This document shows, in pieces, positions 57,001 to 64,000 of a stretch of 64,000 nucleotides of DNA. The translations under genes were made by a program, and so were the position numbers. Positions within the stretch are counted from its first letter, which is position 1; every line of letters starts with the position of its first letter. Under the pieces are notes generated by a model that saw only the letters and a program-made list of their open reading frames with translations, searched no databases and was not told the DNA's origin. Source of the DNA: Anseranas semipalmata (lineage: Eukaryota > Chordata > Aves > Anseriformes > Anseranatidae); the NCBI GenBank assembly GCA_013399115.1, contig VXAA01000904.1:637979-701978 (forward strand), read 5' to 3'.

Positions 57001-60000
57001 GCATGCACTTCACCCTGTCTGCTCTTTAATACTGTACTGGAACTGCATGAGCATGACTTGGAAAAGAAGAGACAGGGTAAGGCTGCTCTGAATTTTGCCC
57101 TGATCATGCTTTTGAGTGAAGAGTTGCATAGAACAATCTCTACTCAAAATGCTGCTTTGTGTATTTATTCAGAAGCTACAACTCTGCCCATTCCCCAGAC
57201 TCCAACACAGGGCAGGAAGTACTTCAAGACATAATCCATCCTGCAGATACTGCCAGTATCATACATGAAATTATGATGTTTCCCTGGGTTTATTTTCACT
57301 AAGAAAAAGAGGAAATGCTATACCAAGGCATGTACCATCTTCCTTATTTGTGTTAAGTAATCCTGCAGAAAGATTGGGTCAAATGCGTACTACTACTGTG
57401 TTTCCTGAAATGATCGTATAACCTATACTTAAGAAAGAAAGCAATAGGACAGAGGTAAGGGATGTATCTTGCAAGCAGATGTAAGAATTCATAGTTTTAG
57501 ATGTTCTCATAGACTCCTGCCAGGGTGATGGACAAAGGAAATGTTTGTTTACCCTGTCTTAGAAAAAAAGAGAGATCTGAGTCTTCTCAGGTTCCTAGAA
57601 CGTAACTTTTACTTGTGGTTGTCCATTCTTTATTTGCTTTTAGATTTGCTTTGACAACTGTATTTTGTAATTTATACCGGAACAAACAAGTTTTCTTTTC
57701 CAATAACATTACTTAAAATTTCATTTAAGAGAAGCGGCTGTGATGTTTTCACCACCTCTGGAAAGTTTCCTTACATTATGACTCCATGGGGATAGTTCTA
57801 GGAAAACCAGGGCTACCACCTACTAATGACACGAGAGAGTTTTCTGGAAATGACCATAGGATCTTTCTGGAATACCAGTCAGCATGCACAGTGGTTGATC
57901 TGTTCCTTACATCCTTTACAAGAATTCAAAGTACAATATATTCCCTTAGATAACTATTTGGGAAATTAAATTGTCTTCAAAATCTTGATTCTTCTATATG
58001 CTTTGAGCCAATTTTCAGAGCAGCAGTTAACACTCTGTTGTGTTTATGTTTTGGTAAAGCATCAATTAAAACTGGCCTTAATTTTGTCTCTGCTGCATAT
58101 CTAATCTTCCCCAAATCAAGACAACAGTGAGTCAAATGTGGTATTGTTTCCTATATTTTTTTTTGGNTGGATATTGGCAGCTGTTCCCCTGTAATCAAAA
58201 CAATCATAAGTGTTTTGCATGAGGATATATCTCAGCAGTTTGTTTCTTCCCTACTGTAACACCAACACAACTAACCACCTAACACAAAGGTCTGAGGAAT
58301 ACCAGAAAGATAATTCTTTGCTACATTTCTCACTAAATGGAATCATTCTTTACACAAGTGAGTTTTAGAGTGTGTGCGTCATGCATATCTGTGTGCGTGT
58401 AGCAGAGGAGGAGAAAACAAACATTCAGCCTTATACTGCACCCTCTCTGCTCATTCCTGTCATCTTTAGCAACAGTCTCTCCTCTATTTGTGTTCCCAAA
58501 TTTGCCTTAATAATAGAAGAAACTGTCCTGTTATTTCAATGAAACCTATCTTTCTCCTCTCCAGTTCTAAATCATTCAACTCAGGAGTTCCTCTGGTAGA
58601 TTCACCCAAGGCTGTCTTGGCTTGAAATATACTTTTTATTGCTGAATACTTGTATCTTGGATCACATTGAAATTTCTCCTTTAAGAGGAACAAATGCTCA
58701 GGTTGGACATGTAATTGCATATAAATAGGCAGAAGCAGTGTTAGCCACTCACCTTTATACCTGGAGGGCCTCTTCGACCTTCTGCTCCCTAGGAAGGAGT
58801 AGTATGAGATTACATCCAGAACACTGAGCAATATGTGAAACAATTTATAATTAAAAACATTCAGCTTACAGACACCAGAGATTATTTCCAAAGAAAAACA
58901 AATCCTAGTTGTCTAAGGTAAAAATGAGAAAAGAATGGATTTCGCACACAAATCCATACACATGTATTACCCTTATCAAAGAAAAGGCCCTGAAGTGAGT
59001 GCATGGGGAAGACATCTCAACAGAATGCTGGAAAACATCTTCCCAGTCAACTGCTCCTTGGCTAAAATACAAGGAGCCCTCTCCTCTCCCTCTGAGCCAA
59101 AAGGTTGGCACTGCTTCCCTCTGCACACTGTTCAGCAGCACTAGTGAACGTGATTGTTAAAATTCACATCACTAGAGGCCTTCAGGATGTTTCTTCAGCT
59201 TGCCTGAGAAGTGATCATGACCCCATACATTAGCATTAGGAACCTTTCTGACAGACCAGAAGAGGTGCCTTTATAGATTCCAGTCCCCAATGGATTAAAA
59301 AGAGCAGCAGGCGTATGGAATTTACAGTCACAGGGAGGAAGGAGGGATAAATTTATCTATGGTGAAATTACTAGGCAATTAAGCCTCACAGAAAAGGCTG
59401 CATTAAATTTAAGGCTTGCAGTTTCACATGAATCAGACCTGGAATTAATTTCATAGCAAACTCTGGATTAAAACAAACAAACAAACAAAAAAACAATACT
59501 GCAATACATATAAGCTACTAAATTTGAAGCCAAGTATGTTGCACTATGAAAACTGTAGAAGATTTATTTTCCCTCTCATTGCAAGAGGTTTACGTGTGGG
59601 ATAAAAGGAAGAAGAGAAAATTTGGTTCTCTCAATAGGAACCCCACTGTATCTTGGATCAGTTATTTCCGCTCTCTCTTGATTACTATTCTTACATCAGG
59701 GCCAGCATCACCCTGCTGTCCTTGGAGTCCACGTGGTCCTGGGTCTCCCTGCAAAACAAAGTAACGAACAAGCTCTTTAAATGCTGTTTCTTTTTCTTGT
59801 AATTACACATTCTTTTTATTTATGATCCTTCTTTGATTCTTCTCTTAAGTAATTTCACTTCAATCAGTTGCATCATTCAATCAGTTGCATCATGTTAAAT
59901 GCTGAGTTGTTTTCTGCACATCATTTCTAATAATAAATTATAAACCAGAGGGATTATGCTTGCTTTGAATTTCCAACCCAGCAGTTAGTAACTGCTGATA

Positions 60001-62675
60001 TTTGGTTAAAGCTTTTGTGAAATCATTTTTGTTGACGTTTGTCTCTCAACTGGACTTCTTAAGATGAGAAAGTAGAGAGGTTTGTTGCCAAAAAGTTATC
60101 AAAACACAATTATTCTCTGAGGAGTGACCTTCGTTGTTTTTCTACTACTTTCAGCAAATTCTACATGGATGTTTATGCACACACACGTGTATCTGAACAT
60201 GTGCACACACACCTACCTGTTCAAATAGAATCAAACTTTTTAAAATAGTGGATTTTTCTCACATGTTGCTAGTTCTCAGTCTCAAGTTTTCATCCACCAC
60301 CACTTACAGATACTTTGCTACTACTTATCTTTGCTTATTGTTCTAAATTAAGTGTGACAGTCAATGGGCTGTGCTCTTGTGTTAGATTTATTTTCCTGCA
60401 GTATTACTCAAAAACCTCATAAAAATTCAGACATCACTTTATAAGCACATATCTAAGTTCTTGTGTTCTAGATACAGGTCAAAATGGAGTTTATCTGTCA
60501 CCATGAGGAAATAGCAGTTACATAGTAAAGTGGGTACAGCATGTTGATACCCAACGCATTTTTCCCAGCAGGGTTTCTAAATCCCTGCAACCGATCACTA
60601 GAAGTCTCTCTATTTGGTGATATAAATTTGTGCTAGAATGACATAGTTATACTAAACTGATATCTTCCCTTAGCTCCAGCCCAGTTTGATAGTGTATTCC
60701 ATGAGAATATTACCATAGTCTTCATTAGCTATTTTTTGAAGCTTTTTCCCTTTTTCAAAAAAAAATAAAAAAATAATTAAAAAAAACAACGTTAAGCACA
60801 TTTTAAAGCTTTCTGTGTTGCAGACAAACACTAAAGGCAAAATGCAAAATGAAAGAAAAAAGCTGCTTAGTCACTGGACAGCTGATGCAACTTGGCAATT
60901 ATCCAAATCCTTGTTGTTCTTAATACAGAATTACTTGCTTACCTGCCACGCTGAGTTTCCCTTTTCACCCTTAGGACCAGGAACATTACTGCTAATCCCA
61001 GGATCTCCCTAGAAAAGTTAAGCAGAAAGCTCAACATTTTCAGTGACCGCCCTTTTATTACTCCAACTACAGTCACAGGATATGGAAATAGGATTAATGA
61101 AATTTATCATTGTGGCCAACAAGAAATACAAAGGCTATTTTAAATGAACATGCTTGCAAGAACACTACATAGGTACTTCTGCAAAGTCCACAAGTTTCTT
61201 CTGCAAAGAGGTGAAAATAAATATTACCAATGGGCAACAAATCAAACCCTGAAAACATGAAGCTGTTCTGGCTGTTTGGGTATAGTTAACTGAATTAAGA
61301 TCATACCTAATTACCGATTCTCAGACGGGTCCTACTAGAACGGAGTTCCATTTAGCCACTTAATGCTAGACACACATGAAATCCTGATCCCCCAAAGAGG
61401 CCAAGTTACCATGACACCTGATTTCTTTTATAAGTGTTAGAAGACAGGAGTCATCACATTAACCTTGACTCTTTGGAACAAAGATCTTTGAAATACGTAT
61501 GAGAAGACAAAGTTGTGATACAAGAAGTATAACATCTTCACTGAAATTTTAGTCCTCAGAGTCTGCATTTATATAGGGAGCTCTGGAGCATGCAAAGAAG
61601 AGATGTCAGCATGAAGGAGTAACTTACCTTTGCATCTTTATAAATTTCTAACCAAGAGTCAGTTCATAGAGGTTTTAAGTAATTGAGAAATCCCTCTATT
61701 AGGTGAGAACCACAAGGTAGGACTAAACAGCTCCAAAGGAGTTACGTTGTCCATGGTAAAAACAAACAAATAGAACAAAAATGCAAGGAATAAGCTGGAG
61801 ACCTAAAGCTTAAACATCTGCTTCCAAGCAATGCATCAAAACACATAAGTCCATCTGCATCTAAAGAGCACAGAACTCCTAGAATATGCCATACTTTTTG
61901 GAGAGTGCTGCACCAGCTAGGATCATGAAAAACTCTTCAAACCACATATCATATCTCAGGCAGCTCCATCAGAAAATCCAGGCACAAATCAGTGCAACTT
62001 AACAAAAATGAAGAAATACACTTACATGATCTCCTCTTAGACCAGGTTCTCCTCGTTCACCTGGTTCTCCTCTGGGGCCTTTTCTGCCCTAAAGTTATAA
62101 AAAGAGTACAAGCAATTCTGGTATAGGTAGAGACAGTATCTGTGGTAGAGGAAGGCCAGACAAGAGAACACAGATCTGTTTAAATTAGTGGAGCTACACT
62201 GATTTGCAGCAGAAGCCTCATCATATTAGAGAACAGGCAGCTATATATATTAGATATAACATACTAGAGAACAAGCAACAAGCATTACACTTCAGAAAGA
62301 CACTTCCGTAAAATCTCATTACTATAAAGGATACTTCACCCGTTTTCCAGGGCTGCCCTTCTCTCCAGAAAGTCCAGCAGGTCCTTTGTCTCCCTAGACT
62401 CGCAAAGAGGGAAGAAAGAAGAAATACAAAAAATAATAAATGCTTCTTCTGATAAATGTGGTTCCCAAATTCTATCTGGCAGGACCCAACTTCTACCAGA
62501 CATGCAACTCCATACACTAAACAACCGAATTTCTGTTCAGGTTTAAAGCCCATTCAAAGGCACAGAAATCAGTGCTTTTGAACCCTGAAATAGGTATCCA
62601 ATTGCACCGCATGTTTGAAGCATAGATTACCTGCTCTCCATCAATGCCATCAAGTCCATTCTCCCCGTGTTCACC
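32839..62675 (-). CDS. COL6A4: Collagen VI alpha chain of the alpha4/alpha5/alpha6 class, 3' part; best fit alpha4
   Basis: Twenty-two coding exons on the - strand join to exactly 905 codons including the stop, with every phase matching. In protein order they give about 268 residues of Gly-X-Y helix, a connecting exon [16 protein letters not shown]1, a linker ending RCTLCS, VWA C2 starting DKCKP, an RGD-bearing segment, an acidic low-complexity segment, and a C-terminal Kunitz domain. The product is a secreted matrix chain. Alpha4-6 chains are thought to take the place of alpha3 in trimers with alpha1 and alpha2 that build beaded microfibrils. The terminal Kunitz domain is what I associate with alpha4 (and alpha3), while the place beside PIK3R4 is where mammals have COL6A6, so the symbol is a best fit and not certain. 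The N-terminal VWA array and the rest of the helix lie beyond the window. Confidence 0.85.
33012..34833 (-). other. Intron before the Kunitz exon
   Basis: AT-rich with a short (TA)n run near 34469. No further exon was recognised. Confidence 0.6.
34834..35168 (-). CDS. COL6A4: Acidic unique-domain exon
   Basis: A 335-nt exon (phase 2 in, phase 1 out) encodes about 111 residues rich in Glu, Asp, Thr and Tyr: [20 protein letters not shown], then [20 protein letters not shown], ending KTLNCEGL. It has no fold I recognise and is probably an extended acidic linker between VWA C2 and Kunitz. The donor is a weak G/GTTGAA, which also creates an in-frame GGT TGA if unspliced. Phase agreement with the Kunitz exon favours splicing, but a shorter isoform ending here is possible. 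Confidence 0.82.
35351..35444 (-). CDS. COL6A4: Short exon with RGD motif
   Basis: A 94-nt exon between CCCCACAG and AAG/GTTTGG. With the split first codon it reads [20 protein letters not shown] then [11 protein letters not shown]. It carries an RGD tripeptide, a possible integrin site, and one cysteine, directly after VWA C2. The two flanking exons fit in phase. Confidence 0.88.
36352..37023 (-). CDS. COL6A4: VWA domain C2 exon
   Basis: A 672-nt exon with acceptor TTCTCTAG, donor C/GTAAGT, and phase 1 at both ends. It reads [16 protein letters not shown], then [20 protein letters not shown], an intact DxSxS metal-site motif. It goes on to [69 protein letters not shown] and [12 protein letters not shown], ending in the helix [11 protein letters not shown]. 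This is a complete VWA fold of about 190 residues. Such C-terminal domains drive chain selection and trimer assembly in collagen VI. Confidence 0.95.
37024..38571 (-). other. Intron between linker and C2 exons
   Basis: No further exon or recognisable transposon. Confidence 0.55.
38572..38662 (-). CDS. COL6A4: Linker exon between VWA C1 and C2
   Basis: A 91-nt exon, acceptor AACCCAG and donor G/GTAAGA, reading [20 protein letters not shown] then [10 protein letters not shown]. It supplies the last strand and helix of C1 and a CxxC pair before the DKCKP start of C2. A dead counterpart lies at 14137-14230. Confidence 0.92.
39301..39323. repeat. Poly(A) tract
   Basis: A run of 23 A bases on the + strand. 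Confidence 0.95.
40830..41495 (+). mobile_element. CR1 LINE 3'-end fragment with full octamer tail
   Basis: Broken ORF2 end readable as [40 protein letters not shown] and LLKRVQRRA, followed by the 3' UTR and the tail 'gatgattctatgattctatg'. It is inserted in + orientation, antisense to the collagen gene. It has an internal 26-base tandem duplication in the 3' UTR near 41397-41450. Confidence 0.94.
42748..43241 (-). CDS. COL6A4: VWA domain C1 main exon
   Basis: A 494-nt exon (phase 1 in, phase 0 out), acceptor TTTCAAG and donor TCA/GTAAGT. It reads [20 protein letters not shown], then [37 protein letters not shown] and [17 protein letters not shown], ending LPNVRRAFS. It is a VWA fold, but the metal-site motif is DMSED instead of DxSxS and the usual TDG is ANG, so metal binding is doubtful. 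The remaining strand comes from the exon at 38572-38662. Confidence 0.94.
43925..43961 (-). CDS. COL6A4: 37-nt exon joining triple helix to VWA C1
   Basis: The acceptor is TTTTGCTCCCACAG and the donor CC/GTAAGT. It reads [12 protein letters not shown] plus one base, exactly the phase shift (0 to 1) needed to join the last helix exon to C1. It carries two cysteines and one N-glycosylation sequon (NFT). It is too short for ORF-based detection and was found from the phase mismatch. Confidence 0.85.
44836..44871 (-). CDS. COL6A4: Last triple-helix exon
   Basis: A 36-nt exon reading [12 protein letters not shown]; the Gly-X-Y pattern ends here. The donor is GAA/GTAAGT. Confidence 0.92.
44872..46997 (-). 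other. Intron between the last two triple-helix exons
   Basis: Includes an ambiguous base at 45443 inside an A/T-rich run. No other feature. Confidence 0.55.
46998..47060 (-). CDS. COL6A4: Triple-helix exon (63 nt)
   Basis: Reads [15 protein letters not shown] then GPSGPM; phase 0 at both ends, donor ATG/GTAACG. Confidence 0.93.
47224..47286 (-). CDS. COL6A4: Triple-helix exon (63 nt)
   Basis: Reads [15 protein letters not shown] then GVRGRR, donor AGG/GTAAGA. Confidence 0.94.
47407..47442 (-). CDS. COL6A4: Triple-helix exon (36 nt)
   Basis: Reads [12 protein letters not shown], acceptor TTTTGGCAG, donor CAG/GTATGG. Confidence 0.92.
47443..51191 (-). other. 3.7-kb intron in the helix region
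   Basis: Contains a (TA)n stretch near 48350-48376 and a GC-richer block at about 48580-49440 that may be an old repeat of unassigned type. A short [10 protein letters not shown] reading at about 48577-48606 has no donor and is not taken as an exon. Confidence 0.5.
51192..51242 (-). CDS. COL6A4: Triple-helix exon (51 nt) with a two-residue interruption
   Basis: Reads [19 protein letters not shown] breaks the Gly-every-third rule. Acceptor CTGTGCAG, donor AAG/GTAAGT. Confidence 0.92.
51658..51720 (-). CDS. COL6A4: Triple-helix exon (63 nt)
   Basis: Reads [15 protein letters not shown] then GQRGVR, donor CGA/GTGAGT. Confidence 0.94.
51721..53151 (-). other. Intron in the helix region
   Basis: AT-rich with a T tract near 52151-52169. 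No other feature. Confidence 0.55.
53152..53214 (-). CDS. COL6A4: Triple-helix exon (63 nt) starting with Ala instead of Gly
   Basis: Reads [15 protein letters not shown] then GARGAK, donor AAG/GTAAAC. The first triplet has Ala (GCT) where Gly (GGT) is expected. Confidence 0.92.
53515..53539. repeat. (CA)n microsatellite
   Basis: About 12 AC dinucleotides on the + strand. Confidence 0.95.
53804..53860. repeat. 19-bp tandem repeat, three copies
   Basis: Three head-to-tail 19-base units begin GTACCTA and end in CAG or TAG. The second and third differ only at one or two positions. Each unit contains partly self-complementary GTACCTA/TATAGGT motifs. Confidence 0.93.
54192..54254 (-). CDS. COL6A4: Triple-helix exon (63 nt)
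   Basis: Reads [15 protein letters not shown] then GMPGPP, donor CCG/GTTAGC (weak but GT). Confidence 0.92.
55061..55123 (-). CDS. COL6A4: Triple-helix exon (63 nt)
   Basis: Reads [15 protein letters not shown] then GLKGPQ, acceptor TTCTGGCAG, donor CAG/GTAGCT. Confidence 0.94.
55124..58752 (-). other. 3.6-kb intron in the helix region
   Basis: Contains A-rich simple repeats at 55149-55168 and 56046-56081, and one ambiguous base at 58167. A donor-like GTAAGA at 56650-56655 follows a non-collagenous reading and is not accepted as an exon. Confidence 0.55.
58753..58788 (-). CDS. COL6A4: Triple-helix exon (36 nt)
   Basis: Reads [12 protein letters not shown], acceptor CTTCCTAG, donor AAG/GTGAGT. 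Confidence 0.93.
59695..59748 (-). CDS. COL6A4: Triple-helix exon (54 nt)
   Basis: Reads [18 protein letters not shown], acceptor TTTTGCAG, donor GAT/GTAAGA. Confidence 0.93.
59749..60942 (-). other. Intron in the helix region
   Basis: Carries a 17-base tandem duplication near 59861-59893 (CAATCAGTTGCATCAT unit). No exon. Confidence 0.55.
60943..61008 (-). CDS. COL6A4: Triple-helix exon (66 nt) with interruptions
   Basis: Reads [16 protein letters not shown] then GNSAWQ, donor CAG/GTAAGC. The Gly-X-Y register breaks at SSNVP and again at AWQ, so a flexible point in the helix is likely. Confidence 0.9.
61009..62025 (-). other. Intron in the helix region
   Basis: Nothing recognisable beyond intron sequence. 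Confidence 0.55.
62026..62088 (-). CDS. COL6A4: Triple-helix exon (63 nt) with RGD
   Basis: Reads [15 protein letters not shown] then GLRGDH, donor CAT/GTAAGT. RGD lies at the 3' end of the exon, just before the interrupted exon at 60943-61008. Confidence 0.94.
62340..62393 (-). CDS. COL6A4: Triple-helix exon (54 nt)
   Basis: Reads [18 protein letters not shown], donor CGG/GTGAAG. Confidence 0.93.
62631..62675 (-). CDS. COL6A4: Triple-helix exon (45 nt), most 5' exon in the window
   Basis: Reads [15 protein letters not shown], acceptor TTTGCTATAG, donor CAG/GTAATC. Confidence 0.92.
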
Positions 62676-64000
62676 CTATAGCAAAAAGCAAAAAGCCATC
62701 CTTTTAGCATCAGTCCACTTGCGTCCTCGATCAAGGAGAGAAGTGTTGACCCTGCTTTTGGAAACTTGAATAAGAATAGTTTTTTTTTAATGGCTAGCAA
62801 GAACAATTAAGAATAACTAGGAACTAATAATTTTAAAACTTTTAAGAATTTTAAAAGAATTATTAACTTCTAAAAGAATTAATAGTTAAGAACAGCTAAT
62901 AAGAACAATTGTTAAAACTATTGATCTTTTCCAGGATTTAAGTTGTGCTTTGCTATATGCTAGTTTTTCACAACTGCAGCACCTTCAAAAACTAGGTATA
63001 TTCCAAAATATAACTATCTTATATGTTTGTATTGTTGTTGGTTTTTTTCCTCACTCATTTTATTACTGTGAATGGTGGATCGAAAAGCTAGAAAGAATAA
63101 CCATGATAAGAATAATTACAGAGGAATTATCTTAGGCTTTGGGACATGTTAAAAATTTTCATTACTGTTTTGGCAATGTGATGTTTGCTTCCATCAGGAT
63201 CAATCCTGACACCTGCGATGTAAAACAGTATTATTCAAAAGGTTAACATCTCCAAAACTTCTGAAGGCACAATTTGGCAAGGTATTCGTGGAATCAGTGT
63301 GGCAGCTGTACAATTAGCACAAGACTAATTGTAGTCTTGTATTGCAAGCTTGAGAAGACAACGCTATAAATGCAAGTAAGAGGGGTGCTTCTGGCTGATC
63401 AAGGAAAAGGGATTAAAGAAAACAAAGTCAGCCTATCCTGTCTTTTGTGCCACATACACAGCAACCCCATTCCCACGCAAACAAGCCCTGCTCTTCTCTT
63501 CCCTTTGCAGAAATCAATCACCACATCATAACCATTTATAGAAGTCATTTTCTCACAAGAACTATGAGGGAGTTTGTGATGTTAACTTGCTGTGGAAATG
63601 AAGAATGAGGCTTCTGAATAGAGTTATAGCTGTGAGAACCTCACATTTCATTTCATTTATGCATGCTCCACAATGTTTCAGACCTGGCCATGTAATATAC
63701 TCATTTTTTAAGTATATTTTGAAGTGCTTCTTCTCTCTTTCATTACCGGATAATAAGTAAAGGAATTAACTGTAATGTTCTTATTTTTAATAATAAATGA
63801 AATTATCTGAGACCACAGTAATTTACTACCTGAAAGCTGAAAAGATATTCAACAAACCACTGAATGTGGCACAACAGCATGTTCTAAATGCCAATTAAAC
63901 CAACAGGAGTCTCAGTCTGACAGAGTCAATTGTTTTGTAGGTTTTGATGTTAAATTGAACTTGCAAAACCACCTAGCTAAAGTCCCTGAGAAAAAAAATG
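62676..64000 (-). other. Intron extending past the window end
   Basis: No exon seen up to 64000. The helix lacks roughly 65-70 residues of the usual collagen VI length of about 335, so more helix exons are expected beyond the window. Confidence 0.6.

Overview
This is vertebrate nuclear DNA, almost certainly from a bird. Coding exons are short with GT-AG introns, base composition is AT-rich, and there are several fragments of CR1 retrotransposons whose 3' tails carry the ATTCTRTG-type octamer usual in birds. The species cannot be named from the sequence. Two single ambiguous bases (N) lie at 45443 and 58167.

Layout. (1) 1-2907, + strand: the last four coding exons, stop codon and poly(A) signal of PIK3R4 (VPS15), covering its C-terminal WD40 region. 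(2) 2908-32555: about 30 kb between two convergent genes, with CR1 pieces, microsatellites, a possible LTR, a 42-bp inverted repeat, an unassigned exon-like segment, and broken exons of a second collagen VI gene on the - strand (linker exon near 14.2 kb, VWA exon near 12 kb, another VWA remnant near 7.3 kb). (3) 32556-64000, - strand: the 3' part of a collagen VI chain gene of the alpha4/alpha5/alpha6 class. I can place 22 coding exons: 15 triple-helix exons, a 37-nt connecting exon, the C1 VWA exon, a linker exon, the C2 VWA exon, a short RGD exon, an acidic unique exon and a terminal Kunitz exon with the stop. They total 2715 nt, exactly 905 codons with all junction phases compatible, so this gene looks intact in the window. 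Its 5' part (rest of the helix, N-terminal VWA array) lies beyond 64000.

Biology. As I recall it, in mammals the order is COL6A4-COL6A5-COL6A6-PIK3R4, with PIK3R4 convergent. Here the functional gene next to PIK3R4 ends in a Kunitz domain, the feature I associate with alpha4, and between it and PIK3R4 lie remnants of an alpha5/alpha6-like gene. The simplest inference is that one or more chains of this cluster decayed in this lineage. A decayed local duplicate is the main alternative. Collagen VI alpha4-6 chains are thought to replace alpha3 in alpha1/alpha2-containing microfibrils of the extracellular matrix. PIK3R4 is an unrelated neighbour acting in VPS34 PI3-kinase complexes.
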